Shown piece by piece: positions 16,412 to 25,280 of a stretch of 64,000 bases of DNA. The notes beneath the pieces are model-generated. The model was not told the origin of the DNA and did not search any database. It saw nothing but the letters and a program-made list of their open reading frames with translations. The first letter of the stretch is position 1; the number at the start of each line of letters is the position of its first letter. Made by a program: the position numbers and the translations under genes. The stretch lies in NCBI RefSeq assembly GCF_001888185.1, contig NZ_CP016364.1, forward strand, positions 1,922,001-1,986,000, written 5' to 3'. This stretch comes from Phaeobacter porticola. Its GTDB lineage: Bacteria > Pseudomonadota > Alphaproteobacteria > Rhodobacterales > Rhodobacteraceae.

Positions 16412-18499
16412 TTAGCTGGCGTCGGTGCCGTAGCAGAGGCCAGCTGCGTGACGCAGGACAAAATCCGCATCCTGCATCGCAACCAGACGCAGGCGACCAC
16501 GGCGGCTGTGCGTGTAGGGGTCGACGGTAAGATCCAGGCCACCCCACATGCCAACCAGCACATTGCCAAAGTCGCCGTGGAACACGTCACCCTGTTTGAT
16601 CTGGTTGGTGACTTCGCCGCGATACCCGTTGACGGTGTTGTCGCTTTCCCAGATCGGCGCCCCATTGGTGCCAGCAAACTTCTGTTTGCTCTTGAAGTGA
16701 CCGCGCATCTTGGCGTTCTGGACGTAGGCCATACGATCAACATCCGCATTGGCGGCGGCGATCTCGCTTTCCATCTGGATCACATCTTCCCAGGTCGGCA
16801 TCGCCGCGCCACCACCGGAACCCGCGCCGCCGAAGTCGACCACATTCACACCATTGGTGTTGGCGATCCCCAGGGGCTGATCATCCGTGCCGGTACCGTA
16901 GAACCCCGCAAGGTCCAGAGATGTCGCAAGTGCAAGCGCCAGATCACTGCGGACCAGTGCCTCGATATCCATGCTGGTCTGTTTCAGAGTGCGCCGTGTG
17001 ATCTCCGAATAGGCGGCCACAGTCTTCGGCGAGAACTGGCGCTGACCAAGGCTCAGAATATCCTCGGCGGCCTCGCCATCTTCGCCAATCCAGTAGCCAG
17101 TCGCGCCACCTTCCTGCGTCGGGATATCGGGATTGCCAACCAGCCCCATAAGAGGCGTAGCAAGACGCAGCAGGATCGCGCGAACCCGCAGCATCTGAAT
17201 AAAGCTTTGACTCAGCAGCGGGTTTGCAATCGCATTGCCGCCAGTGTCCCCAGCCCCGACGCCGCCGGTGCCGGTGTTGAGCGGGGCACGCATCAGAACA
17301 TTCATCGGAACCATGACGCCCTGCGCATCACGGCCCTGGGCTTCTGCGGCGGCGTCGGAGGCTTCAAATTCGAACGCCGCGGCTTCCTGGGCCGCCCGGT
17401 CTGTCGGATTGGCCAGCGCACGGATTGCACGCAGGAAAGAAAATTGATCGGCCTCGTCATCCGTCATACCGATATCGGAACGGTCCATGATCTGACGGTG
17501 ATTGGTGCTGCGCTGGTGCAGATGGTCCAGCAGTCGGGCGTTCATATCCTCGACACCTTGACCGCTGCGGATCAATTCCAACGCCAGATCCTCTGCATCA
17601 TACTGACTGCCAATCTCGGTCAGTTCGCGCACCCGGGTTGCTTCCTGCTCGCGCCCGCGTTGCAGCAGGGCCGCATCACCTGCACCTGCCCGTTCAAGCA
17701 TTTCCACGACTTCGACAATATTGCCGTTATCGTCAACTTTTGCCCGGACAAGATTGCCCTCATTGTCGCGGGTGATGATGGTTTCCATCTCAAATTCCCT
17801 TTGCTGATTACCTGCGGCCTCGTTGCCCGCGCCTGTTTCATTCTCTGCAATCTGCCCGGTATCGTCCCCCGTCACCTCTGGCAGATTTTCTCCGGAACGC
17901 CCGACGCCCACGGTCTGATCTGCAGGGACTGCAACCATTGAAACTTCAAAAGGAGCCCAGCGGGTGACGGTCACCAGATTGGCCTGGCCGTCCCGTTTTT
18001 CTTCTTTGATCTCGCTGACGGAGTAACCAACCGACACGTGGCTGCGGATACCGTCCACCACGTCTTGAAAGATCTCATCGGCCCGCGCGCTGCGACTGAA
18101 CCGAACGACAGCACGGCCAACCTGATCGGCATCGATCCGGGACGACACAATGACGCCGACCTGGTCGCGCCAATTGTGGTCCATCAAAAGCGCGCCACCA
18201 TTGTTCAGCCGCTCAAGATCGACCGCTCCTGGTCCATGGGAAAGGACTTCCTCACCGAACCACCGCATGACCGGCGTCGTGGACGAAAACGCGAGCTCAA
18301 CTGTGCGCGCCTCTTCGTCAATGGTGACAACCTCGGCCACCCGCTGCAGGCCCTGGCCTCCGCCACGCTGCCCAGCGTTGATCTGTTCAGGTGTCAGCGA
18401 CCGCGTCAGGGATTTCCCGATCAGGTCACTCGGCTTACGCACTGTCGTTTCCTCCGCCTGCAACGGTTTCATCGGAGTCGGTTTCGACTGCTGGGACAC
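16412..18499 (-). CDS. Prohead protease-major capsid protein fusion
   Basis: A single 695-residue frame. Residues about 45-200 form an HK97-type prohead protease with GALLMDHNW (His108) and IRSHVSVGYSV (Ser156) as likely catalytic residues and WAPFEVSMVAVPAD as the conserved end. Residues about 235-350 are a charged, helical scaffold-like linker (LLQRGREQEATRVRELTEIG). The rest is an HK97-fold major capsid protein (LRLATPLMGLVGNPDIPTQEGGA, GQRQFSPKTVAAYSEITRRTLKQTSMDIEALVRSDLA, KQGDVFHGDFGNVLVGMWGG). The protease would cut itself and the scaffold during maturation. The start lies inside the portal gene; ATG at 18472 is an alternative. Confidence 0.93.
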   Translation of the reverse strand: MSQQSKPTPMKPLQAEETTVRKPSDLIGKSLTRSLTPEQINAGQRGGGQGLQRVAEVVTIDEEARTVELAFSSTTPVMRWFGEEVLSHGPGAVDLERLNNGGALLMDHNWRDQVGVIVSSRIDADQVGRAVVRFSRSARADEIFQDVVDGIRSHVSVGYSVSEIKEEKRDGQANLVTVTRWAPFEVSMVAVPADQTVGVGRSGENLPEVTGDDTGQIAENETGAGNEAAGNQQREFEMETIITRDNEGNLVRAKVDDNGNIVEVVEMLERAGAGDAALLQRGREQEATRVRELTEIGSQYDAEDLALELIRSGQGVEDMNARLLDHLHQRSTNHRQIMDRSDIGMTDDEADQFSFLRAIRALANPTDRAAQEAAAFEFEASDAAAEAQGRDAQGVMVPMNVLMRAPLNTGTGGVGAGDTGGNAIANPLLSQSFIQMLRVRAILLRLATPLMGLVGNPDIPTQEGGATGYWIGEDGEAAEDILSLGQRQFSPKTVAAYSEITRRTLKQTSMDIEALVRSDLALALATSLDLAGFYGTGTDDQPLGIANTNGVNVVDFGGAGSGGGAAMPTWEDVIQMESEIAAANADVDRMAYVQNAKMRGHFKSKQKFAGTNGAPIWESDNTVNGYRGEVTNQIKQGDVFHGDFGNVLVGMWGGLDLTVDPYTHSRRGRLRLVAMQDADFVLRHAAGLCYGTDAS

Positions 18500-20030
18500 T
18501 TGGGGACCCTCCTTTTGATTTCGCGGTGATCAGCGCTGCTATGACTTCGGGCGGGATGCCTTCGTCTTTCATCGCCTGAATGTCCTCGGCAAATTCGCGA
18601 TACACATCACGCGGGTTGCGGCCCCGCTCGCGGATCACTTGGCCGCGGGACTTGAACAGGTTGTCGACCGCATCCGCGTCGGCCTTCACATCCTTGGAAG
18701 GGTCCATCCAATCCCACCGGCGGGCATGGAAAATGGCATCGAGGTATTTGGACAGGTGGCGAGGTGACAACGCCGCGCCGTTGCCCAAAGTGATCTTTCC
18801 GGCAACCAGCGAATACTCGAGCCATTTCTCAAAAACCTCTGAGACAAAGCTCTCGATCAGGCTTTCCTGGAGCTCTTTCCAGCGGTCCCGCTCAGCCTGC
18901 ATGCCATGGCGCATGCTCGACAGGTTCACGCCCTCAAGATCATTGGCGAGATCGTTGTAAGCCGCCCCCAGTCCAGAGGCGACGCCGCGCAGGTTGTGCT
19001 TAGAAAACACGGCCATTTCACCATTGGGATACGGGCTCTCAACCCGTTTGAGACGCTGGCCTTGCAGCATCTCATGATAGATCCCCTCTTCACTGCTGAG
19101 CTCTACCTCTGCAGCCTCGCCGTCATCATCATCGCTTTCAGGCTCTGGCCCGAAACCTTCATCCCACTCAATCACGCCCAGCTTGTTCGCGCTCTCGCGC
19201 GCATTGGTCAGCGCCGCGCGCTCGAATTGATCCAGTTGACGCATCCGCAGAAGTGCCGTTGCCATCCAGGGCAACCCCCGCTTTTGCCCGATCAGATCCT
19301 CTTCGAACCAGTGAATGATCTGATCCGCAGGCACCCGAATGAAGGCGCGGCCTGCATGGGAATAGTCAGACTGCGACACATCGAGCGTGTGGAAGTAGTA
19401 ATAAACCGGCCGCCCCATTTTGGTGTACTCGATGCCCGCCCGGATAAAACGACCATTGGGACGGCGGTCCTCATCGAAATCGACGGGGCAGTTGACCGGA
19501 TCGAGGATCTGCAGCCCATAGCCCCAAGGCCCCGCGTCTCGGCCATAGACGTGACGTACCATGAATTCGCCATCGCTCGGCAGCCCGTTAACCAGTGTTT
19601 TCTGGATCTGCAGGAAGGATCTAACCCCCTTCACATCGCAGTTCTTGGCCTTGCTCCACGTCTTAAACGCCGCCTCAATTGCGCGGTTTGCATCTGCATC
19701 AGGCTTACCATCAGCACCTTGCACCTGAGCCTGCAGGATGAACCCTTTTTGACCGATGACATTGCGGCGCACGCTGCGCTGAAACGCCTTGCCATAACTG
19801 TTGTTCACCAGCTGTTCACGGGAGCGAGCAACCAGCGCGCGCCAGTTCCGGCGCACAATCTGATCAGCAGGAAGCGGTGACGTTGACCAACCAGACGTAA
19901 CCCGATCCGCCTGCGCTGCCTGATACAATCGCGCGCCGCGTCGACGCGCTGGCGCAATCATGGGCGGCGCTCCCCGCTGCACCTCATCGGCGACTGTTGC
20001 TTGAGAACGGCGGAACCATTTTCCGATCAT
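18435..20030 (-). CDS. Phage portal protein (lambda GpB family)
   Basis: A 531-residue protein with the lambda-type portal signature: PADQIVRRNWRALVARSREQLVNNSYGKAFQRSVRRNVIG, then PVNCPVDFDEDRRPNGRFIRAGIEYTKMGRPVYYYFH, HWFEEDLIGQKRGLPWMATALLRM and the C-terminal RRWDWMDPSKDVKADADAVDNLFKSRGQVIRERG. It forms the dodecameric portal through which DNA is packaged. It overlaps the upstream gene by four bases and the protease-capsid gene by about 65 bases. The frame is intact. Confidence 0.95.
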   Translation of the reverse strand: MIGKWFRRSQATVADEVQRGAPPMIAPARRRGARLYQAAQADRVTSGWSTSPLPADQIVRRNWRALVARSREQLVNNSYGKAFQRSVRRNVIGQKGFILQAQVQGADGKPDADANRAIEAAFKTWSKAKNCDVKGVRSFLQIQKTLVNGLPSDGEFMVRHVYGRDAGPWGYGLQILDPVNCPVDFDEDRRPNGRFIRAGIEYTKMGRPVYYYFHTLDVSQSDYSHAGRAFIRVPADQIIHWFEEDLIGQKRGLPWMATALLRMRQLDQFERAALTNARESANKLGVIEWDEGFGPEPESDDDDGEAAEVELSSEEGIYHEMLQGQRLKRVESPYPNGEMAVFSKHNLRGVASGLGAAYNDLANDLEGVNLSSMRHGMQAERDRWKELQESLIESFVSEVFEKWLEYSLVAGKITLGNGAALSPRHLSKYLDAIFHARRWDWMDPSKDVKADADAVDNLFKSRGQVIRERGRNPRDVYREFAEDIQAMKDEGIPPEVIAALITAKSKGGSPSVPAVETDSDETVAGGGNDSA

Positions 20031-20557
20031 GGCATGCGCACCTTGATTGTGCGGCCCATGCCCCGGCGCTTACGGCTCGCACTCTTCGATGCCAGCTCTG
20101 CCCGATAGCGGGAACGCAGCTTCAACAGCTCATTCAGTGGCGTCCGCTGCAGGGACCGGTTGTTGATTTGGTAGCTCTGCTGATCGATGCTGGCCCGGTT
20201 TTCGATCACGGCCTCAATCGCATCGAGCACCTTGCGCACGTGGTCACGATTGTCGACACCAGCACCCTGCGCCGAAAGATCCGGCGCGATCCGCAGCTCG
20301 CCCACCTTGACCGTGATCACGTCTGAACCATCGGCCACCCGTAGTTCATAGCGGTAGTGACCGGGCAACCAACCGGCAGTCTCGCTGGCCGCTGCATGTA
20401 GGTTGTGATTTTCGCCGTCACTATCCGCCACCAGATCAATCTGGCTGGCGCCGCGCATGATCAGCGAAAGTCCCCATTCCGTCGCAGGGTAGACCGGCAG
20501 GCATACAGTCGCCCGAAAGGTAACCCCTGCCCCGATTTCAGCTGGTAGTGCGCCCAC
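20027..20557 (-). CDS. Head protein in the gpW position, function unclear
   Basis: A 176-residue protein. Residues 1-90 are beta-rich (GVTFRATVCLPVYPATEWGLSL, WLPGHYRYELRVADGSDVITVKVGELRIAPD). The remainder is helical with the motif RDHVRKVLDAIEAVIENRA...YQINNRSLQRTPLNELLKLRSRYRAEL. It sits between terminase and portal where lambda has the head-completion gene W; the C-terminal helical part with NELLKLRSRY fits such small connector proteins, and the beta-rich N-terminus would be a fusion. The role is a positional inference. Confidence 0.6.
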   Translation of the reverse strand: MGALPAEIGAGVTFRATVCLPVYPATEWGLSLIMRGASQIDLVADSDGENHNLHAAASETAGWLPGHYRYELRVADGSDVITVKVGELRIAPDLSAQGAGVDNRDHVRKVLDAIEAVIENRASIDQQSYQINNRSLQRTPLNELLKLRSRYRAELASKSASRKRRGMGRTIKVRMP

Positions 20558-20566
20558 GTTTTTGCC

Positions 20567-22516
20567 CTATTCAAGGTTATGGCGCCGCCTGCGTTTTCGT
20601 CGGTTCGTCCGTCGGCGCTTTGGGCCACTGTCGGAGTTTGCGGGCGATGTATCCTCTGGCATATTTTCCGGAGCATCGCTTTGCGGTGCCTGATCAAGGT
20701 CTTGATCCTCGCCCCCCTGAACCTCCAAAGCCGTCAACAAGCGCTTTATGTTGGGTCGCAAGATGCTGAGTGCGGCATAAGCGTAGACGCGGCAATCAAA
20801 GGCCTCGTTTCGCGGACGCACCTTCTGCCATTCCCGCATCGGGAAGCCTTTCAGATATTTGGTACGCAACGTCTCCGCCGTGAACATGTCATACCAGGCA
20901 GGATCTCGATTTACCGGGAAGTGACAATGACCGGGGCCCGGGGCCGGGATCCGCGCCAGCTGAGCCACCACAACTTTGGCCTCATCCACACCAATCGAAT
21001 GGAGCCATACCGGGCCCACGCCGCGCTGACGGATCTTGCTGGGTTGGGTCACGATGGGGCGACCCCAGCCCCCAACGCCTTTCACAGCAAAGATTTTGCG
21101 GCCCAGCCGCTCGCGCGCGTAATCATAGGCGGCCTGCGTCCGCCCGCCCTCGCCGCCGGTGTCCAGACAGGCGGCAGAGATCCGTAACTCTGCCCCGCTC
21201 TCATAGGTCCAGGTTTCCGCGAGCACCTCATCCAGTTCATCCCAGACGTCCCCCTGCAGCGGATCGCCCCACAGGACCTTGTAATCGACAGACCACGACT
21301 CTTCGCCCAACCCCCAAGCCACGATTTCGACTTCCAGCCGGTCATTCTGCATGTCGATCCCGGCGGTCAAAACCCCAGCGCCCATTGGCACCGGCGCACG
21401 GAATTCCTCCGCGCGCGCCATCAGAACTGATGATTCCAGCTGGTCGCCTGCCTCTTCCCACGTTTCGGCCAGCGACACGTTCACAAACGTCTGAAGATCC
21501 CCGGCAGCGCGTTTGTCCAGGAATGACTGCACAACGTCTTTCAGATACCGAAAGCAGCTGTAGAGCTCCGACAGATGATAAGAGGCATGGCCGCGAAACG
21601 GCTTCTTTGCGATCCACCCGCCGCCTTGGTCTTCTGCATTGCGGATCGCGGCGCACCGCTCGGCATCATTCCAAGCAGTGTGGCAACCCTCACCTTCGCA
21701 AAGATAGGTAGCGGTTTCTGGCAGGTGCTGCCTGTCGTCGTCTTTACACCAAGAAACCTGAGACCATTTCAGCGTCTGTTTATGGCTGCAATGAGGGCAA
21801 ACAACGTGGAAGTGTCGCTGATCCCCCTCAAGAAAGGCGGTTTCAATCCAGCTCTCGCCCTTGATGGTCGGGGTGCTGATCTCCAACAGGAGTTTCTGAT
21901 CGCCGAAGGTCGCAGCCCGTTGCCACAGAAGGCCAACCGGATGGCCCTCACCGGTTCGATCATAGCCGTCTGTTTCGTCGCAGACGATGAATGGCGCCGA
22001 CCGGCCACGCATGGTCTTGGGCGATCCTGACCAGCTGAACATCAAGAACCCGCCGGGGTAGCTTTTCATCCGCTGGTTATTCACACCGTCGCGGCCACGT
22101 GGTTTTGCCAGAACGTTCTGCAATCCCTCGTTGGCCTCAACCATTGGATTGAACTTGGTTTCTAGCCACTTAGTCAGGTCACCCTGGCTGGGCTGCATCA
22201 TCATCTGCGAAACGGGGTTGAAACCAATCCGGTAGGCCTGCGCGGCAAGCGCAGTCTGCGTCTTCCCAACCTGCGCGCCCCACATCAACGTGATGCGATC
22301 GCACCGCGAGTTGGCGGTCATGTCGATCACTTCACGCTGATACGGCGCATTGTCAAAGCGCATCGGTCCCGGCACGGCATTGCCGACCGGGATCTTGATA
22401 TTTGCCTCCGCCCAATCTGAGGGTTTCAGATCCGGTGGCGGCCGGAGAAATTCACGCGCGCGCCGGGTTGCCTGAACCACCGCGCGTGCATTGGAGAAAT
22501 CAGCCCGGGCGTTCAC
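20567..22516 (-). CDS. Terminase large subunit (lambda GpA family)
   Basis: A 649-residue packaging ATPase-nuclease. It opens with REFLRPPPDLKPSDWAEANIKIP, has the Walker-A-like ITLMWGAQVGKTQTAL at about residues 75-90, Walker B FIVCDETDGYD, a zinc-binding stretch (CPHCSHKQTLKW with CEGEGCHTAWND) and the C-terminal nuclease region with LTAGIDMQNDRLEVEIVAWG and AACLDTGGEGGRTQAAYDY. It cuts concatemers and drives DNA into the prohead. It overlaps the small subunit by four bases. The charged C-terminal tail (RRRTNRRKRRRRH) is striking. Confidence 0.95.
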   Translation of the reverse strand: MNARADFSNARAVVQATRRAREFLRPPPDLKPSDWAEANIKIPVGNAVPGPMRFDNAPYQREVIDMTANSRCDRITLMWGAQVGKTQTALAAQAYRIGFNPVSQMMMQPSQGDLTKWLETKFNPMVEANEGLQNVLAKPRGRDGVNNQRMKSYPGGFLMFSWSGSPKTMRGRSAPFIVCDETDGYDRTGEGHPVGLLWQRAATFGDQKLLLEISTPTIKGESWIETAFLEGDQRHFHVVCPHCSHKQTLKWSQVSWCKDDDRQHLPETATYLCEGEGCHTAWNDAERCAAIRNAEDQGGGWIAKKPFRGHASYHLSELYSCFRYLKDVVQSFLDKRAAGDLQTFVNVSLAETWEEAGDQLESSVLMARAEEFRAPVPMGAGVLTAGIDMQNDRLEVEIVAWGLGEESWSVDYKVLWGDPLQGDVWDELDEVLAETWTYESGAELRISAACLDTGGEGGRTQAAYDYARERLGRKIFAVKGVGGWGRPIVTQPSKIRQRGVGPVWLHSIGVDEAKVVVAQLARIPAPGPGHCHFPVNRDPAWYDMFTAETLRTKYLKGFPMREWQKVRPRNEAFDCRVYAYAALSILRPNIKRLLTALEVQGGEDQDLDQAPQSDAPENMPEDTSPANSDSGPKRRRTNRRKRRRRHNLE

Positions 22517-23064
22517 TCACCGTCCGCCCCCTCGCCCTCATCGTCTGCAAGCGCGATATCCGACTCCTCAACCAGATCCCGATCTGCAAGCGCCTCGAGT
22601 ACGTGGTCGACCTCCTCCCGCAACACATCCTTGAACCTGGTTTCGTCGCTCTCGCCCATCAGTCGACGCGCGGCCCGTTGCGGCAGGACGTTGCGCAGAC
22701 CCGCCCGCACCTCACCAAAAGCCTTCGTCAGGGCCCGTTCATATTGCTCGACCGGCACAACCTGTTCCTTGGCTTTCGCTAGGTCCAGTTCCGCCTGCTC
22801 TGTTTCCGCCGCCAACTTGCGCAGCAGCAACTCGCTCTTTGACGCATTTCCGGTGTGGCTTGTCTGGGCCCGAATATCGTCATCGCGCCAGCTGCGCACA
22901 TCCGCCGTATTGAAGATCCACGCCCGACCGCGAGCCCCATGCTGAATGACAGGGCAGCCGCGGCTCACCCAGTCGTCAACCGTTGGCATGGACACGCCGT
23001 TGATTTCAGCCAGTTCGGTCCGGTTTACATTCCGCCCACGTGATTTTTTATTTTTTACAGACAC
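22513..23064 (-). CDS. Terminase small subunit (Nu1-like)
   Basis: A 183-residue protein. Residues about 13-60 form a winged-helix DNA-binding region (VNRTELAEINGVSMPTVDDWVSRGCPV, RAWIFNTADVRSW), as in lambda Nu1. Residues about 70-115 form a coiled coil (SELLLRKLAAETEQAELDLAKAKEQVVPVEQYERAL) and the end is acidic. It recognises the packaging site and delivers it to the large subunit. It is the first gene of the head operon; 171 bases of AT-rich non-coding DNA upstream probably hold the promoter. Confidence 0.88.
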   Translation of the reverse strand: MSVKNKKSRGRNVNRTELAEINGVSMPTVDDWVSRGCPVIQHGARGRAWIFNTADVRSWRDDDIRAQTSHTGNASKSELLLRKLAAETEQAELDLAKAKEQVVPVEQYERALTKAFGEVRAGLRNVLPQRAARRLMGESDETRFKDVLREEVDHVLEALADRDLVEESDIALADDEGEGADGE

Positions 23065-23235
23065 TTAACGCCTCGCGAGAAAAAACCGGGCAGTCGCCCA
23101 AACCTGCCGCCACTTTACATTTCGGATCTGGATTGCTGTTTTATTTCAAACGCTTGGGCGATCTATATAATAAACAACCCTATACCCCAGCCGCACCCAC
23201 ACATAAATTTCTGCGCATATGCATACCCACAGGCC

Positions 23236-23619
23236 TTACCCCCCAGGGAGGGACCCGCGAAAAGGTCGGGCGATCAGAGAGACGAACGCGGCGCCGATCT
23301 GTTGTGGCGTCGGGAGCAGCCAGCCAATCAGAGCCACCAGCAGCAACCAGGCTGGCGGATCTTCTCGCAGGATCACGGTCTCAACGCGCTCGATTCTGAG
23401 CTGAGTATCGCCGGAACTCTGTTCGATATTGCGGGCTTGCGTGTCATCGATCCGCTGATCCTGCAGCGTGGTTTGCCCAACGGTCTGAGTATTGGCGCTG
23501 CCCGCCTGAACATTGGCGGCCACATTGGGACCACCCGCAATCGCCCCGGTGATAATCCCCGCCCCCTTGGCACAGGATACCAGAACCACGCAGAGCATCA
23601 GCAGCGACAGAGAGCGCAT
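23236..23619 (-). CDS. Candidate unimolecular spanin (lipoprotein with C-terminal membrane segment)
   Basis: A 127-residue protein. Residues 1-16 are a lipoprotein signal with lipobox LVSC (Cys16). A soluble middle follows (QDQRIDDTQARNIEQSSGDTQLRIERVE) and a hydrophobic segment at about residues 90-115 (AWLLLVALIGWLLPTPQQIGAAFVSLIA). Outer membrane attachment at one end and an inner membrane span at the other is the layout of u-spanins such as T1 gp11, which fuse the two membranes in the last step of lysis. It overlaps the lysozyme gene by one base. The role is inferred from topology and place; no homology is claimed. Confidence 0.65.
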   Translation of the reverse strand: MRSLSLLMLCVVLVSCAKGAGIITGAIAGGPNVAANVQAGSANTQTVGQTTLQDQRIDDTQARNIEQSSGDTQLRIERVETVILREDPPAWLLLVALIGWLLPTPQQIGAAFVSLIARPFRGSLPGG

Positions 23620-24347
23620 TATGTGAGCCCCTGCAGGCAGATTGTTTCTTTGCTATCAGCCCGTCGGTTCGACAGGCCACGCACGCGCTTGCCGCCCGCA
23701 ATCACCCAACGTCGCAGTTCGTCACACGCGAGGCGATATTTGCCCGCATTGGCCAGACGCATCATCGTGGATCGACACACCGGACGTGATCCCACATTGA
23801 AGGCCAGTTCGAGCATTGATGCCTGAACACCAACCGGAATATCCGGATTTGTCATGCAGGCCGCGATCTCGGAATAGAAAGCCTGGACATCCTGCTCGAG
23901 CCGGTCGACGCATTCGCCCATGGTTGCCGTATCACCCAACCGCACACCATGGGTATCGCCGAAACAGATCGTCGGCACGCCGACAATATCGCGGTAGGCC
24001 TCAAGCCTGACACCTTCCCATTTCGCGATGAATGGCGTGGCCAAGGCAATGACCAGCGCGCCTGCCCCCACCTGTTTGACGAAACGGGTGCTCACAGCCC
24101 CCGATGTATCACGTCGGAATTCGGACAGCAGGTCGGTAAACCCAACCTGTGCGATCAGGCGGGCCGGAATGGCAAGAGCGTTGATCACCGTGGCAACCGC
24201 CGCGAAAATCACTGGGTCAATGCCCAGCAAGCCGGGAGACACAAGCGAGAGGAAAACAGGGACGGCTGACACCAGGCACGCGATTGCGATCAGGCGAATT
24301 GACCAAGCTCCTTTAAGTGTTTGCTTCCAGTTTTGAATGAGCTGCAT
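23619..24347 (-). CDS. Membrane-anchored GH24 endolysin (holin-like domain plus lysozyme)
   Basis: A 242-residue protein. Residues 1-105 hold three hydrophobic segments (IRLIAIACLVSAVPVFLSLV, VIFAAVATVINALAI, GAGALVIALATPFIA). Residues from 108 form a T4-type lysozyme with the E-x8-D-x5-T catalytic triad at Glu111, Asp120 and Thr126 (WEGVRLEAYRD...PTICFGDT), then CVDRLEQDVQAFYSEI and a C-terminal AGGKRVRGLSNRRADSKE. It would cleave peptidoglycan glycosidic bonds. The fused membrane part may export the enzyme or act as its holin; pure endolysins of this family lack it. Confidence 0.88.
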   Translation of the reverse strand: MQLIQNWKQTLKGAWSIRLIAIACLVSAVPVFLSLVSPGLLGIDPVIFAAVATVINALAIPARLIAQVGFTDLLSEFRRDTSGAVSTRFVKQVGAGALVIALATPFIAKWEGVRLEAYRDIVGVPTICFGDTHGVRLGDTATMGECVDRLEQDVQAFYSEIAACMTNPDIPVGVQASMLELAFNVGSRPVCRSTMMRLANAGKYRLACDELRRWVIAGGKRVRGLSNRRADSKETICLQGLT

Positions 24348-24388
24348 GGCAAAGATCTCCTTTCACCCCTCACGGGGCGCTGCCCCGT

Positions 24389-24625
24389 TTATCTGCGGTG
24401 AAGGAATTCACGGATTTCACGAACATCCGTTCTGACGTCGGAAAGGGCCTCGCGATCCTCGTCGCGCTGCTTATCGCGCGCCTCGAGCGATTGCTGCAGG
24501 ATCTCAATCTGCTTTTGATTGGTGAAAATCCGACGGACAAGCCAGACAGCACCCGACGCGGCCGCGGTCATCGCTGTCACTGCAAGGCCGGTTGATGCCT
24601 GTTCTATGCGTTCGATAAGCGTCAT
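24389..24625 (-). CDS. Small membrane coiled-coil phage protein
   Basis: A 78-residue protein, MTLIERIEQASTGLAVTAMTAAASGAVWLVRRIF followed by a charged coiled coil (NQKQIEILQQSLEARDKQRDEDREALSDVRTDVREIREFLHRR). One transmembrane segment near the N-terminus and a long soluble helix resemble DUF2730-like or holin-accessory proteins of Mu- and P2-like phages. ATG at 24625 is chosen because it begins the membrane helix. It lies just upstream of the lysozyme gene in the lysis block, so a holin or lysis-control role is likely but unproven. Confidence 0.65.
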   Translation of the reverse strand: MTLIERIEQASTGLAVTAMTAAASGAVWLVRRIFTNQKQIEILQQSLEARDKQRDEDREALSDVRTDVREIREFLHRR

Positions 24626-24698
24626 GCGCGCGACCCTCTGCCCTTTTGGACAGCATCGCGCGTCTAGAAATCGAGTTCCTCTGGCAGGTTTTCTCGCG

Positions 24699-25247
24699 TC
24701 ATAGGCCGTTCTCAATTAGGTCGACACAAGGATCTATAATATCCAAGATAGGAACCCATGAGAACAATGGGCCCGGCCGAACTTCCCTGTCACTTCCATC
24801 TCTCCAACATTCCAATAATTTGTCGTATTGCCAATCTAAATCAAGTACTATTTGACTCCCCCAATGAGACACCCCTGAAAAGTATCCGGCATATCCATCG
24901 ATCACAGCAGATTGTACGCAAGCTGAGTTTGGAATGTCAGATTTCTTAGATTTTCGCAAGGCGTGCTTGGTTGCATTGGAGGCTTCTCTCACAATCCTGA
25001 ACTTCCAAGCGTGAGCATTTGGTGAGCATTGAAGGCTGTTTTTGAAATTAACTTCTATTTTTCCACGACTTTTCTCATTTATCGTGTAAACATCCACACC
25101 CTCAAAGGCGACATGAGACGCGTAAGCGTCAATAGACCAAATAAGAGCAAAAGCTTTTGACAAACTGTCAGGTTCAGATCTAAAAGAGGCAACGGTTGGA
25201 TTCAGTACTTTATCTTTAAAATCGTTTGGACTTAGCATAAAATTCAC
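24699..25247 (-). CDS. Unknown AT-rich cargo protein
   Basis: A 182-residue protein of no recognised family: MNFMLSPNDFKDKVLNPTVASFRSEPDSL... with a middle AHAWKFRIVREASNATKHALRKSKK. The RxxxNxxKH pattern recalls helical HEPN-like or DUF proteins with an N..KH motif, but the spacing does not fit the RNase R-x4-6-H motif, so this is only a hint. The base composition is clearly more AT-rich than the phage late genes. It lies at the head of the three-gene cassette between the lysis block and the IS21 element and is transcribed toward the lysis genes. Confidence 0.55.
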   Translation of the reverse strand: MNFMLSPNDFKDKVLNPTVASFRSEPDSLSKAFALIWSIDAYASHVAFEGVDVYTINEKSRGKIEVNFKNSLQCSPNAHAWKFRIVREASNATKHALRKSKKSDIPNSACVQSAVIDGYAGYFSGVSHWGSQIVLDLDWQYDKLLECWRDGSDREVRPGPLFSWVPILDIIDPCVDLIENGL

Positions 25248-25280
25248 CTTGCGGAACCACCAGTCAAGTAGCGCAATTCT

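Noticed and set aside
24699-24960. R-x-N-KH motif as an HEPN RNase
   Set aside because: The REASNATKH spacing does not fit the R-x4-6-H active site of HEPN nucleases, so no toxin assignment is made.
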